Assembly (NCBI GenBank): GCA_002501655.1
Contig: DANY01000011.1
Coordinates: 1 to 34,386 of the forward strand
Source of the DNA: Methanoculleus sp. UBA303
GTDB taxonomy: Archaea; Halobacteriota; Methanomicrobia; Methanomicrobiales; Methanoculleaceae
Direction: 5' to 3'
Length of the DNA: 34,386 bases
The position numbers were made by a program, and so were the translations under genes. Of this stretch, positions 16,871 through 25,244 are shown one piece after another. The notes beneath the pieces were generated by a model. That model saw nothing but the letters and a program-made list of their open reading frames with translations, did no database searches and was not told the origin of the DNA. Each line of letters opens with the position of its first letter. The stretch's first letter is position 1.

Positions 16871-17869
16871 ATGCAGCCGGAAGAATCCTGTCAGATACTA
16901 CCGATCCGGGTGATGGACTACACGGAGGACCGTATTGAGGAGCACGAATGCATCGAACTCACGAAGGCCTGGTCGTGGATCAGCCGGGAGACGGTCACCT
17001 GGATCGACGTCGTCGGGGTGCCGGAGCATGACGAACTCGTGGTGCTGGGAGAACAGGCAGGCATCCACCCGCTCACGATGGAGGATATCACAGTCCCTGA
17101 CCAGCGGCCGAAGGTAGAAGAGTTCGGAACCTACGTCGCCGTCATCGCGAGGATGCTCTCGGAGAGAGACGGCAGGGTCGCAAGCGAGCAGGTCAGCCTG
17201 ATCTTCGGGGAGAACTACGTCATAACGTTCCGCGAGCAGCCCTTCCAGGTCTTCGAACTGGTCAGGGGACGGCTCAGGAACGAACTGAGCGTCCTCCGGG
17301 GCATGGGACCGGATTATCTCACCTACGCGCTCCTTGACGCCATCGTGAGTGTTTACCTCGCCATCCTCGACACAGTCGACGACCGGGTGGAAGACCTCCA
17401 GGGCAGGGTTCTGGCTTCCGCGGACCCGCTTGCCTTAAAACAGATCTACGAACTCAAGGAAGACCTCCTGACCATCCGGAGAGCGGCCGTTCCGGCACGC
17501 GAGGTTCTTGGGTCGCTCGCAAGCCGGGAGTTGAGCCTTGTCCGGAGGGAGACGATCCCGTACTTCAGGGACACATACGACCGGTGCATCCAGGCGGCAG
17601 AAGTTGCGGAGTATACCAGAGATACCCTCTCCGGCGTGATGGATCTCCACACCTCGAACCAGAACAACCGGCTCGCCGAGATCACGACGATCCTCACCAT
17701 CGTCGCGAGCATCTTCATCCCTTTAAGTTTCATCACCGGGTTTTATGGGATGAATCTCAGGAACATACCGCTCGAAGACTCGCCCCTGGGGTATCCTCTC
17801 GTCCTCCTCCTCATGCTGGGTGTCGCGTTCGCGATGCTCCTCTACTTCAGGAAGAAAGAGTGGATCTGA
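16871..17869 (+). CDS. corA: CorA-type divalent cation transporter, copy 2
   Basis: 332 residues, closely related to copy 1 over its length: shared blocks include HPLT-EDI, QRPK-E--G, SEQVSL, GADYL/GPDYL-YALLDAIV, TLSG-MD/LD, IFIPL-FI-G-YGMN and the C-terminal LLYFRKK-WI. The GMN motif (FYGMNLR) ends the first membrane helix. The start at 16871 follows GGAGGTGAAG, an almost complete Shine-Dalgarno sequence; the open frame continues upstream to 16646 but without homology to copy 1. Placed directly before the acetyl-CoA synthase operon, from which it is separated by a hairpin. Confidence 0.9.
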   Translation: MQPEESCQILPIRVMDYTEDRIEEHECIELTKAWSWISRETVTWIDVVGVPEHDELVVLGEQAGIHPLTMEDITVPDQRPKVEEFGTYVAVIARMLSERDGRVASEQVSLIFGENYVITFREQPFQVFELVRGRLRNELSVLRGMGPDYLTYALLDAIVSVYLAILDTVDDRVEDLQGRVLASADPLALKQIYELKEDLLTIRRAAVPAREVLGSLASRELSLVRRETIPYFRDTYDRCIQAAEVAEYTRDTLSGVMDLHTSNQNNRLAEITTILTIVASIFIPLSFITGFYGMNLRNIPLEDSPLGYPLVLLLMLGVAFAMLLYFRKKEWI

Positions 17870-17888
17870 CGCTGATCCCGGACGGTTC

Positions 17889-17915
17889 CCGGCAACCGGC
17901 AGCGCGTGTTGCCGG
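17889..17915 (+). terminator. Hairpin between corA copy 2 and acsB
   Basis: 8-bp perfect stem CCGGCAAC (17889-17896) with GTTGCCGG (17908-17915) and a 11-base loop, starting 20 bases after the corA stop. There is no T-tract, so termination is likely but not certain. Confidence 0.45.
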
Positions 17916-17957
17916 AGAAACCCCAGGACCGCGGTGGCCGCCGCTTTGCACGGAAAC

Positions 17958-17970
17958 AATCATTTATGAC
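17958..17970 (+). promoter_or_regulatory. Candidate TATA box for the acs operon
   Basis: AATCATTTATGAC lies 32-44 bases before the acsB ATG at 18002, preceded by a purine-rich CGGAAAC. The resulting leader would be about 10 bases. Confidence 0.4.
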
Positions 17971-18001
17971 CGTGCGCAGAGTATCACCTGCTGATAGCAT
18001 C

Positions 18002-20038
18002 ATGAAGGATAGACTCACGGACTCTCTTGCTACGGCGATAGAGCACGGCCGCACCGGCCTCGATGCGAGGATGCAGGCACTCTCCGGGAAGCTCGCCTAC
18101 GCGGACACGGCATATGCCCTCCCCGTGACCTACGCCGTCACCGGCATCGCCGTGCGGGACGCGGACGGAGCGCGCGAGGCATACCGGCAGTCCGGCAGCA
18201 ACCTCCTCGTCGCCTGCGAGTGCCTGATGGCCGGCGAAGGCGGCGTGGAGATCCCCTACACAGGTTTCATCCCGGACGCAGTCCTCCGGAGGCTCGGTTA
18301 CACCCTGGTCGACGGGAGCGTCACGGGCCTCGGCCTCCTGGTCGGGACGCCGGAGAGCCCCGACGCCGCCGCGGCGATCTGCCGGGAGATGCAGGAGAAG
18401 TACCTGCTCACCTTCCTTGCCGGCGGGGTCGTGGAGGCGCTCTCCGGCGCCGGCGTCCGCCTGGGGCTGGATTACCGCCTGGTGCCGCTCGGTCCGGAGA
18501 GCGCCCGGGGCATCCACTTCGCCGACATCCTCGCCCGGGTCGCGATGATGTTTGGGGGGGTGCAGCCGGGAGACGTTCACTCCCTGCTCGGCTACGCCGC
18601 CGAACGGGCGAAGGCGTTCGTGATCGCATTTCCGGGCCTCACCGACGAAGAGGCCGCGTTCGTCGACGCCCTGCGGGTGCTCGGGATACCGATCCTCGCG
18701 GCCGGCAAGGGCTACGAGGGAGGGGAGTGGATACCGGTCGCTCCCGCAACGGCGGTCCGGACCGGCATGGACCTCCGGGGGATCCGGGTCACGGTCACGG
18801 CGATCCCGATACCCATGGCCTGCTCCCCCGCGTTCGAGGGGAAGAGCATCCGCAAAGAGGAGATGTACGTGGAGTTCGGCGGCGGGAGGACCCCTGCCTT
18901 CGAGCTCCTCCGGATGCGGCCCCGCGAGGAGGTGAAGGACGGGAAGGTCACCGTCGTCGGACCGGAGGTCGACGCCGTCCCGGCAGGCGCCGCCCTCCCG
19001 CTCGCGATCCTGGTGGACGTCGCCGGCGCGAGGATGAGAGCGGACTACGAACCGGTGCTCGAGCGGCGGATCCATACCTTCGTCAACTACGGCGAGGGGT
19101 CCTGGCACGTTGCGCAGCGGGACCTCATCTGGGTCAGGCTCTCGAAAGAGGCAGTGGCGAAAGGCGTCAGGATCCGGGACATCGGGACGTTGCTTGCCCA
19201 CAAACTCAAGGCGGAGTTTCCGGACCACATCGACGCGGTCCAGGTGACGCTGGTCACCGACAGGCAGAAGGTCGAGGGGATGCTTTCGGAGGCGCGGGAG
19301 GCCTACGCACGGCGCGACGAGCGGATTAGCGGCATGAAGGATGAGGATGTGGAGACCTTCTACTCCTGCACCCTCTGCCAGACGTTCGCCCCGAACCATG
19401 TCTGCGTCATCACGCCGGAACGGCCGGCGCTCTGCGGGGCAATCACCTGGCTCGACGCCCGGGTTGCCCACGAGATCGCTCCCGCCGGGGCGAACCAGCC
19501 GGTCCCGAAGGGGGAGACGGTCGATGCCGTCTGCGGTGAGTTTGCGGGGGTGAACCGGTTCGTAAAGAAGGCATCCCACGGTGAGGTCGACCGGATCTCC
19601 CTCTACAGCATGATCGAGAACCCGATGACCGCCTGCGGGTGCTTCGAGTGCATCGCGGCCATCGTGCCGGAGGTGAACGGGATTCTCGTCGTCAGCCGCG
19701 ACTTCACGGGGGAGACCCCGCTCGGGATGACCTTCTCGACGCTCGCGGGGACGATCGGGGGCGGCGCGCAGACGCCGGGGTTCATCGGCATCTCAAAGAA
19801 CTATATCCTGAGCGACAGGTTCCTCCAGGCCGAGAACGGTATTACGCGGGTGGTCTGGATGCCGGCCTCCTTAAAAGAGGAACTCGGAGACCGGCTGCGG
19901 GAGAAACTTGCTGCACTGGGGATGCCGGACCTCTTTGCGAAGATCGCGGACGAGGTCTCGGCGCCGACGATCGAGGACCTCGTCGCGTTTCTCGAGCGCG
20001 TCGATCATCCCGCACTCGCGATGAGGTCGCTGATCTAG
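18002..20038 (+). CDS. acsB: Bacterial-type acetyl-CoA synthase with shortened N-terminal domain
   Basis: 678 residues. ACS joins or splits acetyl-CoA, a methyl group on CFeSP and CO at a Ni-Ni-[4Fe-4S] A-cluster. All ligands are present: Cys456, Cys459, Cys468 and Cys478 (FYSCTLCQTFAPNHVC...ALC) and Cys545-Gly-Cys547 (TACGCFE), each 50 lower than the Moorella thermoacetica numbering I know (506, 509, 518, 528, 595, 597). The rest of the C-terminal half therefore aligns without gaps. The loss falls in the N-terminal domain, which in bacteria docks CODH and carries the CO tunnel; only stretches such as ADTAYALPV and YTGFIPD remain recognisable there. Archaeal CdhC lacks this domain altogether, so this is the bacterial lineage of the enzyme. 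Start: ATG 18002; an in-frame ATG at 17966 would add 12 residues. Confidence 0.93.
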   Translation: MKDRLTDSLATAIEHGRTGLDARMQALSGKLAYADTAYALPVTYAVTGIAVRDADGAREAYRQSGSNLLVACECLMAGEGGVEIPYTGFIPDAVLRRLGYTLVDGSVTGLGLLVGTPESPDAAAAICREMQEKYLLTFLAGGVVEALSGAGVRLGLDYRLVPLGPESARGIHFADILARVAMMFGGVQPGDVHSLLGYAAERAKAFVIAFPGLTDEEAAFVDALRVLGIPILAAGKGYEGGEWIPVAPATAVRTGMDLRGIRVTVTAIPIPMACSPAFEGKSIRKEEMYVEFGGGRTPAFELLRMRPREEVKDGKVTVVGPEVDAVPAGAALPLAILVDVAGARMRADYEPVLERRIHTFVNYGEGSWHVAQRDLIWVRLSKEAVAKGVRIRDIGTLLAHKLKAEFPDHIDAVQVTLVTDRQKVEGMLSEAREAYARRDERISGMKDEDVETFYSCTLCQTFAPNHVCVITPERPALCGAITWLDARVAHEIAPAGANQPVPKGETVDAVCGEFAGVNRFVKKASHGEVDRISLYSMIENPMTACGCFECIAAIVPEVNGILVVSRDFTGETPLGMTFSTLAGTIGGGAQTPGFIGISKNYILSDRFLQAENGITRVVWMPASLKEELGDRLREKLAALGMPDLFAKIADEVSAPTIEDLVAFLERVDHPALAMRSLI

Positions 20039-20050
20039 GAGGGATGGTGC

Positions 20051-20962
20051 GTGACAGAGCAGAGTGACGAGGGATTGACGATCCGCGAGGTGCGTCTCGG
20101 CGCCACGCGGGAGGAAGGGGGAACCAGGGAGGTCTCCTACGTGATCGGGGGCGAGCGGGATCTCCCGTTCTCCGGAGACGGGGCCGGACGGCCTCTGGTG
20201 GCGCTTGAGATCTGCGACGACCCCCGGTTCTGGCCGCCGGTCGTCCGCGACTACGTGGGCGACCTCGCGAACGACACCGCTGAGTGGGCGCGGGCCGCAG
20301 AGCGCACCTACGGCGCAGACCTGGTGCGGCTGAACTTCACGAGCACGAAACAGCGCGGATTCGATGCGTTCGACGCGATCGCCGCGACGACGGAGGAGGT
20401 GCTCGCGGCGACGGCCCGGCCCCTGATTGTCGAGGGGAGCAACGAACCGGAACTCGACAGCGAGGTCTTCCGCCGCTGCGGGGAGGCGGGTGAGGGCGAG
20501 CGGCTCCTCCTCGGAACCGCAGAGGCCGACCGCTACCGGAGCGTCGCGGCGGCGGCGCTGGCATACGGTCACGCGGTGATCGCCCAGTCGCCGATCGACG
20601 TCAACCTGGCGAAGCAACTGAACATCCTCCTCCGCGAGACCGGCGTGCCGCAGGACCGGATCGTGATCGACCCCTACGCGGGGGCGCTCGGCTACGGGTT
20701 CGAGTACTCCTACTCGGTGATGGAGCGGATCAGGCTCGCCGCCCTCTCCGGCGATGCGGACCTCGCGATGCCGATGATCTGCGCCCCCACCGACACCCTC
20801 TCGGTCCGGGAGGTGCGAGAGGCCGCACCGGCGGATCAGGAGGCGATGGCGGTTGCCTGGGAGTTCTACACCGCCTACGCCGCCATTGTCGCCGGCGCGT
20901 CGATCGTCTGCGTCCGCCACCCGCTGACCGTGGAGAGGCTGAAGGCGGCCCTGGAGGGCTGA
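20051..20962 (+). CDS. acsD: Corrinoid iron-sulfur protein, small subunit
   Basis: 303 residues. The TIM-barrel small subunit helps bind the cobamide that carries the methyl group between methyl donor or acceptor and ACS. Family marks are VRLGATREEGGTR at the N-terminus, RPLVALEICDD, YGADLVRLNFTS, LIVEGSNEPELDSEV, LLLGTAEADRYRS, AQSPIDVNLAKQLNILL, RIVIDPYAGALGYGFEYSYSVMERIR and the C-terminal VCVRHPLTVERLK. It follows bacterial AcsD rather than archaeal CdhD in length and motif spacing. The start is GTG at 20051, chosen because AGGAGGG lies 7-12 bases upstream and the acsB stop is 12 bases before. Confidence 0.92.
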   Translation: MTEQSDEGLTIREVRLGATREEGGTREVSYVIGGERDLPFSGDGAGRPLVALEICDDPRFWPPVVRDYVGDLANDTAEWARAAERTYGADLVRLNFTSTKQRGFDAFDAIAATTEEVLAATARPLIVEGSNEPELDSEVFRRCGEAGEGERLLLGTAEADRYRSVAAAALAYGHAVIAQSPIDVNLAKQLNILLRETGVPQDRIVIDPYAGALGYGFEYSYSVMERIRLAALSGDADLAMPMICAPTDTLSVREVREAAPADQEAMAVAWEFYTAYAAIVAGASIVCVRHPLTVERLKAALEG

Positions 20963-20965
20963 AGC

Positions 20966-22300
20966 ATGGCGATGAAAGCGCTCGACATCTACAAGCACCT
21001 CCCGAAGACGAACTGCAAGAAGTGCGGGTACCCCACCTGCCTTGCCTTCGCCATGAAACTCGCCGTCGGAAAGGCGGAGGTCGAGGCCTGCCCGGACCTC
21101 GACCCCGACACGAAGAGCCTCCTCGGCGGGGTGACCCGGCCGCCGGTCCGGCTCGTCACCATCGGCGCAGGCGAGCGGTCGATCGCGGTCGGCGAGGAGT
21201 TTGTTCTCTTCCGGCACGAGAAGACCTTCTACCACCCGCCCGGCATCATGGTGCAGGTCTCCGATACCTGGCCGGAGGACGAGGTGCGCTCCGTCGTGGA
21301 GACGGTGAAAGAGACCGTCGTCCAGCGGGTGGGGCAGGACCTCGTCGTGAATGGGGTGGCGGTGAAGTACGAGAGCAACCGTCCCGAACGGTTCGCAGCG
21401 ACCGTGGCGCTCGCCGGGGGCGGGAGCACCCTCCCCCTGGTGCTGATCGCCAGCGACCCCGCAGCCTTTGAGGCGGGCCTCGCGGTCGCGGGACACTACC
21501 GGCCGCTGGTCCACGCCGCGACCGAAGAGAATTGGGAGGGCCTCGCTGCCCTCACGAAGCGCTACGGGTGTCCTCTCGCCGTCCGGGCCGCCGGTCCCGC
21601 CGAACTCGCCAGCCTCGCCGGGAAGTGCGCGGAGGCAGGGACCCCGGACCTCGTGCTCGACCCCGCACCGTCGTCGCTCGCCGGCTTCATCGCCACTGCA
21701 ACGGAGATCCGGAGATCCGCTATCGGGCGGACCGAACCGGCGCTCGGGTATCCCCTCTACCTCGACGCCGGAGCCTTCGGAAAGACCGATGCGGCCCTTG
21801 CGGCGGGTATCCTGAAGTACGCGGGGATCATCGTCACCCCCCCGCTCGCCTCCGCCTCGCGCGAGGCGGCGCTCACCCTGCGGCAGAACATCTACACCGA
21901 CCCGCAGAAGCCCATCCAGGTGACGCCGGGCATCTACCCGATCAATGAGCCCGGACCGGACGCCCCGATCCTCCTCACGGTGAACTTCTCGCTCACCTAC
22001 TTCACGCTGCTCGGCTATCTCGAAGCGTCCCGGATACCCTGCTACCTCTTCATCGCGGACACGGAAGGGCTCTCGGTCCTCACGGCCGTCGCCGGCGGGA
22101 AACTGACCGAGACCCTCGTCGCCGACTCGCTTAAGAAGTTCGGCGTCGCGGACCTGGTGGACCACCGGCTGCTCGTCATCCCCGGTTACGCAGCCCCGCT
22201 CTCCGGGAAGATCGAGGACGCGACCGGCTGGAAGGTGCTGGTCGGCCCCCGGGATGCGGCCGATCTTCCCGGATACCTGGAGAAGGAGTGGAAGGCCTGA
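20966..22300 (+). CDS. acsC: Corrinoid iron-sulfur protein, large subunit
   Basis: 444 residues. It holds a low-potential [4Fe-4S] cluster that reactivates cob(II)amide, a TIM barrel, and the C-terminal corrinoid domain. The cluster motif is at residues 17-42 (Cys17, Cys20, Cys25, Cys42; NCKKCGYPTCLAFAMKL). The C-terminal 110 residues (LTVNFSLTYFTLLGYLEASRIPCYLFIADTEG to LVGPRDAADLPGYL) match the B12-binding domain. It begins 3 bases after acsD and its stop overlaps the start of the activator gene (TGATG). Together with acsD it makes a complete CFeSP. Confidence 0.93.
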   Translation: MAMKALDIYKHLPKTNCKKCGYPTCLAFAMKLAVGKAEVEACPDLDPDTKSLLGGVTRPPVRLVTIGAGERSIAVGEEFVLFRHEKTFYHPPGIMVQVSDTWPEDEVRSVVETVKETVVQRVGQDLVVNGVAVKYESNRPERFAATVALAGGGSTLPLVLIASDPAAFEAGLAVAGHYRPLVHAATEENWEGLAALTKRYGCPLAVRAAGPAELASLAGKCAEAGTPDLVLDPAPSSLAGFIATATEIRRSAIGRTEPALGYPLYLDAGAFGKTDAALAAGILKYAGIIVTPPLASASREAALTLRQNIYTDPQKPIQVTPGIYPINEPGPDAPILLTVNFSLTYFTLLGYLEASRIPCYLFIADTEGLSVLTAVAGGKLTETLVADSLKKFGVADLVDHRLLVIPGYAAPLSGKIEDATGWKVLVGPRDAADLPGYLEKEWKA

Positions 22301-24222
22301 TGCCGACCGTGACGTTCCTCCCCGGCTACCGGAAGGCGACCGTGCCGGAGGGGGCAACCCTCCTCGACGCGGCCCGCGCTGCCGGCCTCTCCATGAACGT
22401 GGTCTGCGGCGGAGAGGGTAAGTGCGGGAAGTGCCAGGTCTACGTAAAAGACGGCACGGTATCGTTCGACCGCGAGAAGTACCGCCGGTTCTTCTCGGAC
22501 GAGGAGATCGCCCGTGGGGCATGCCTTGCCTGCCAGGCGACCGTCGCCGGCGACGTCCAGGTCGAGGTCCCGGCCGGGTCGCTCATCGAGGAGCAAAAGA
22601 TCCTCGTCGAGGTCCCGGGCATGAAGGAGATCCCGCTCAACCCCACCGTCAGGAAGTATGAGGTCCGCCTCGAACCGCCGTCCCTTGAGGACACGACCCC
22701 CGACCTCGCCCGCCTGCTCGAAGGGGTCGAACGGCAGAGCGGGCCGCCCCCGAACAGGGTCTACGCGCCGCTCGGCGTCCTCTGCTACCTCCCGCAGGTG
22801 CTCCGCCGGAGCGGGTGGCACGTGACCGCCACGGTCGCCCTGGTCCCCGGCGGCTACCGCCTGAGCAGCGTGGACGAGGGCGACACCACGGGGAGGCTCT
22901 ACGGGGTGGCGGTGGATCTCGGGACGACCACGATCGTGGCCTACCTCTGGAGTCTCGTCGACGGGCGGATCCTTGCTACGGCATCGAACTACAACCGCCA
23001 GATCTCCTGCGGCGAGGATATCCTCTCGCGGGTGAACTTCTCCCGCAGAAGCGGCCTTACCCGACTGCAGCAACTTGCGGCGGAGAGCATCAACGAGGCC
23101 CTGACGACCGCCGCCGATGCCGCGGGGATCGACCGCGAGGAGATCTTTGAGGTGATGATCGCCGGGAACACGGTGATGACCCACCTCCTCCTCGGGATCG
23201 ACCCCGGCTACATGATCGCGGAACCCTACGTCCCGGTCGTGCGCCGGATGCTCTCGACGGCCGCCGGGCGGATCGGCATCGCGGCCCACCCAAACGCCGG
23301 GGTCTACACCTTCCCGGCGGTCTCGAACTTCATCGGCGGCGACATCATCGCCGATATCCTGGCCACCGGGATGGCCGAGCGCGAGGAGGCCACGCTCATG
23401 GTGGACATCGGCACGAACTTCGAGGCCGTGCTCGGCAACAGCGACTGGATGCTCTCCTGCGCGGGCGCGGCCGGGCCGGCCCTGGAGGGCGGGGAAGTGC
23501 TCTTCGGGATGCGGGCAAACCCGGGCGCGATCGAGCGGGTCCGGATCGACCCCGATACCCTCGCGCCGTCGTTCTCGACGATCAACGGCGTCCGGCCGCG
23601 GGGAATCTGCGGCTCGGGCCTCATCGACCTGCTCGCGGAGCTCTTCCGCGCCTGCGTCATCGACCGGACGGGAGGGATCAACCTGGAGCTTGACCATCCC
23701 CGGGTCCGGAAGGGGCAGTATTACCCGGAGTTCGTCGTGGCCTGGAAAGAGGAAACGTCGATCGGGAAGGATATCGTCATCACCGAGAACGACATCAAGA
23801 ACCTGATCATGAGCAAGGCGGCAATCCACGCCGCCTGCATGACGCTCCTCGACGCAGCAGGCCTTGCGCCCACCGATATCGGCAGGGTCTGCTTCTCGGG
23901 AGCGTTCGGGAACTACCTCAACAAGGAGAACGCCGTCACCATCGGTCTGATTCCGGAAACCCCACCGGAACGTGTCGGAAACATCGGGAACGGGGCGATC
24001 ACCGGCGCGAACATCGCCCTCGTCGACCGCAGGCGAAGGAAGGAGCTCGACGGGCTCGCCCGGCGGATCACCTACATCGAACTGAACGCGGACCCGTCGT
24101 TCATGGACCGGTATACGTCGAGCTGTTTCCTGCCGCACACCGACTTTGCGCTCTTCCCGCACGTGCAGCAGACGCTTGAGGCGTGCCGGGCGAGGCAGGG
24201 GGTGAGGTCATGGCAGGCATGA
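22300..24222 (+). CDS. acsV: Reductive activator of corrinoid proteins (RACo-type, ferredoxin plus ASKHA ATPase)
   Basis: 640 residues. RACo uses ATP to push an electron uphill onto CFeSP cobalt when it has slipped to Co(II). Residues 1-90 are a plant-type [2Fe-2S] ferredoxin (Cys36, Cys42, Cys45 and Cys78; CGGEGKCGKC...CLACQ). After a linker and dimerisation region, residues from about 205 form the ASKHA domain: VAVDLGTTTIVAYLW, MIAGNTVMTHLLLGI, MVDIGTNFEAVL and CAGAAGPALEGGE, with the C-terminal FSGAFGNYLNKENAVTIGLIP. The start ATG overlaps the acsC stop; GTG at 22288 is a weaker alternative. Close relatives include the MtaA/RamA-type activators, but ramA proteins have a C-terminal 8Fe ferredoxin, absent here. 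Confidence 0.9.
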   Translation: MPTVTFLPGYRKATVPEGATLLDAARAAGLSMNVVCGGEGKCGKCQVYVKDGTVSFDREKYRRFFSDEEIARGACLACQATVAGDVQVEVPAGSLIEEQKILVEVPGMKEIPLNPTVRKYEVRLEPPSLEDTTPDLARLLEGVERQSGPPPNRVYAPLGVLCYLPQVLRRSGWHVTATVALVPGGYRLSSVDEGDTTGRLYGVAVDLGTTTIVAYLWSLVDGRILATASNYNRQISCGEDILSRVNFSRRSGLTRLQQLAAESINEALTTAADAAGIDREEIFEVMIAGNTVMTHLLLGIDPGYMIAEPYVPVVRRMLSTAAGRIGIAAHPNAGVYTFPAVSNFIGGDIIADILATGMAEREEATLMVDIGTNFEAVLGNSDWMLSCAGAAGPALEGGEVLFGMRANPGAIERVRIDPDTLAPSFSTINGVRPRGICGSGLIDLLAELFRACVIDRTGGINLELDHPRVRKGQYYPEFVVAWKEETSIGKDIVITENDIKNLIMSKAAIHAACMTLLDAAGLAPTDIGRVCFSGAFGNYLNKENAVTIGLIPETPPERVGNIGNGAITGANIALVDRRRRKELDGLARRITYIELNADPSFMDRYTSSCFLPHTDFALFPHVQQTLEACRARQGVRSWQA

Positions 24223-25244
24223 TCCCGTCCCCGGATCTCCTCGCGACCGGCGTGGGGGCCCTCCCTCACCGCGATCCCGACGCGGCGTGCCGGGCGGTGC
24301 TCGCGGCCTTCCCCCGGATCCCCTACGTCCCCACCCTGCCGAACCGGGGACTTCTCGAGGCGATCGTCTTTGCCGACGCCGAACACCTCCCCGGCGGGGT
24401 GGTCCGGGACGCGAGACTCGTGGTCGATCGGAGCGCCGATCCCTCGGAGGCGATGGAGCGGGTCCTGCTCGACTACCTTGAACGGAACGCAGAGCCCTAC
24501 CGGGTCGGCGAGGCATACGGGTCGGGGTTCCACGCGATGATGACCCGCGACCTCTCGGACGCACTCCTCGTCAAGTGCCAGGTGACCGGCCCGGTGACCT
24601 TCGGGATGCAGGTGGTGGACGAAACGCGCCGGCCCATCCTCTACGACCCGGAGTACGCCGACCTGCTCGGGAAACTCCTCGGCCTGCGGGCCCGGTGGTG
24701 CGAGACGGCGATGCGGGAGCGGATGGGCGCACGCGCGACCCTCGTCGTGCTGAGCGAGCCCTACCTTGCGTCGCTCGGCTCGTCGGTCGTCCCGGTGGAC
24801 GCCGGGGTGGCGGCCTCCGCCATCGAGGATATCGCCGCCCTCCTCGACGGGGGGATCGGGATCCACTGCTGCGCCAACACCGACTGGGGGTTCGTCCTCG
24901 GCCTTGCGCCGGCCGTGGTCTCGATCGACGCCTGGACCTACGCCCGCGAGTTTCTCCTCTACGCCGACGATATCGCCCGCTATATGGAGAGGGGAGGCGT
25001 GGTGGCCTGGGGGATCGTTCCCGCGGATTACAGCGTCTTTGCGGCGGAGAATCCCAATTCGTTCTTCTCCCGGTTCCAGGATATCCGCGCCCGTGCGACG
25101 GAGACGATCGACCCCGACCTCTTCGATCGCCAGTCCCTCATCACGCCGACCTGCGGGATCCGGAACGCCTCCGAGAGAGAGGCCGTCGCGATCATGGCGG
25201 CGACCGCGTCGCTCTCCCGCCGCCTGCGGGGTGAGGAACCATGA
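24210..25244 (+). CDS. mesB: Core methionine synthase-like protein (MesB type), zinc-dependent methyltransferase fold
   Basis: 344 residues. A single UROD/MetE-type barrel without a folate-binding domain. The N-terminus (TGVGALPHRDPDAA, then PRIPYVPTLPNRG) is the homocysteine-binding block of the cobalamin-independent methionine synthase superfamily. Candidate zinc ligands in MetE order are His219-x-Cys221 (GIHCCANTDW), Asp240 where MetE has Glu, and Cys315 (TPTCGIRN). Core synthases of the MesB family occur in anaerobes with the Wood-Ljungdahl pathway and are thought to take the methyl group from CFeSP; the gene here sits directly behind CFeSP and its activator, overlapping acsV by 13 bases and cooC by 4. 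Start 24210 follows GGTGA; ATG 24219 is possible. A methyltransferase for coenzyme M or another thiol is the alternative. Confidence 0.65.
   Translation: MAGMIPSPDLLATGVGALPHRDPDAACRAVLAAFPRIPYVPTLPNRGLLEAIVFADAEHLPGGVVRDARLVVDRSADPSEAMERVLLDYLERNAEPYRVGEAYGSGFHAMMTRDLSDALLVKCQVTGPVTFGMQVVDETRRPILYDPEYADLLGKLLGLRARWCETAMRERMGARATLVVLSEPYLASLGSSVVPVDAGVAASAIEDIAALLDGGIGIHCCANTDWGFVLGLAPAVVSIDAWTYAREFLLYADDIARYMERGGVVAWGIVPADYSVFAAENPNSFFSRFQDIRARATETIDPDLFDRQSLITPTCGIRNASEREAVAIMAATASLSRRLRGEEP

Noticed and set aside
19871..25000. Very long minus-strand open frames opposite the acs operon (up to 883 codons)
   Set aside because: They mirror the codon positions of real plus-strand genes in GC-rich DNA, are dominated by R, G, D, E and P, have no motifs, and lie opposite proteins with complete catalytic signatures.
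24210..25244. Uroporphyrinogen decarboxylase
   Set aside because: Same barrel superfamily, but the H-x-C and later Cys zinc ligands and the VGALPH block fit thiol methyltransferases, and the neighbours are corrinoid methyl-transfer proteins.
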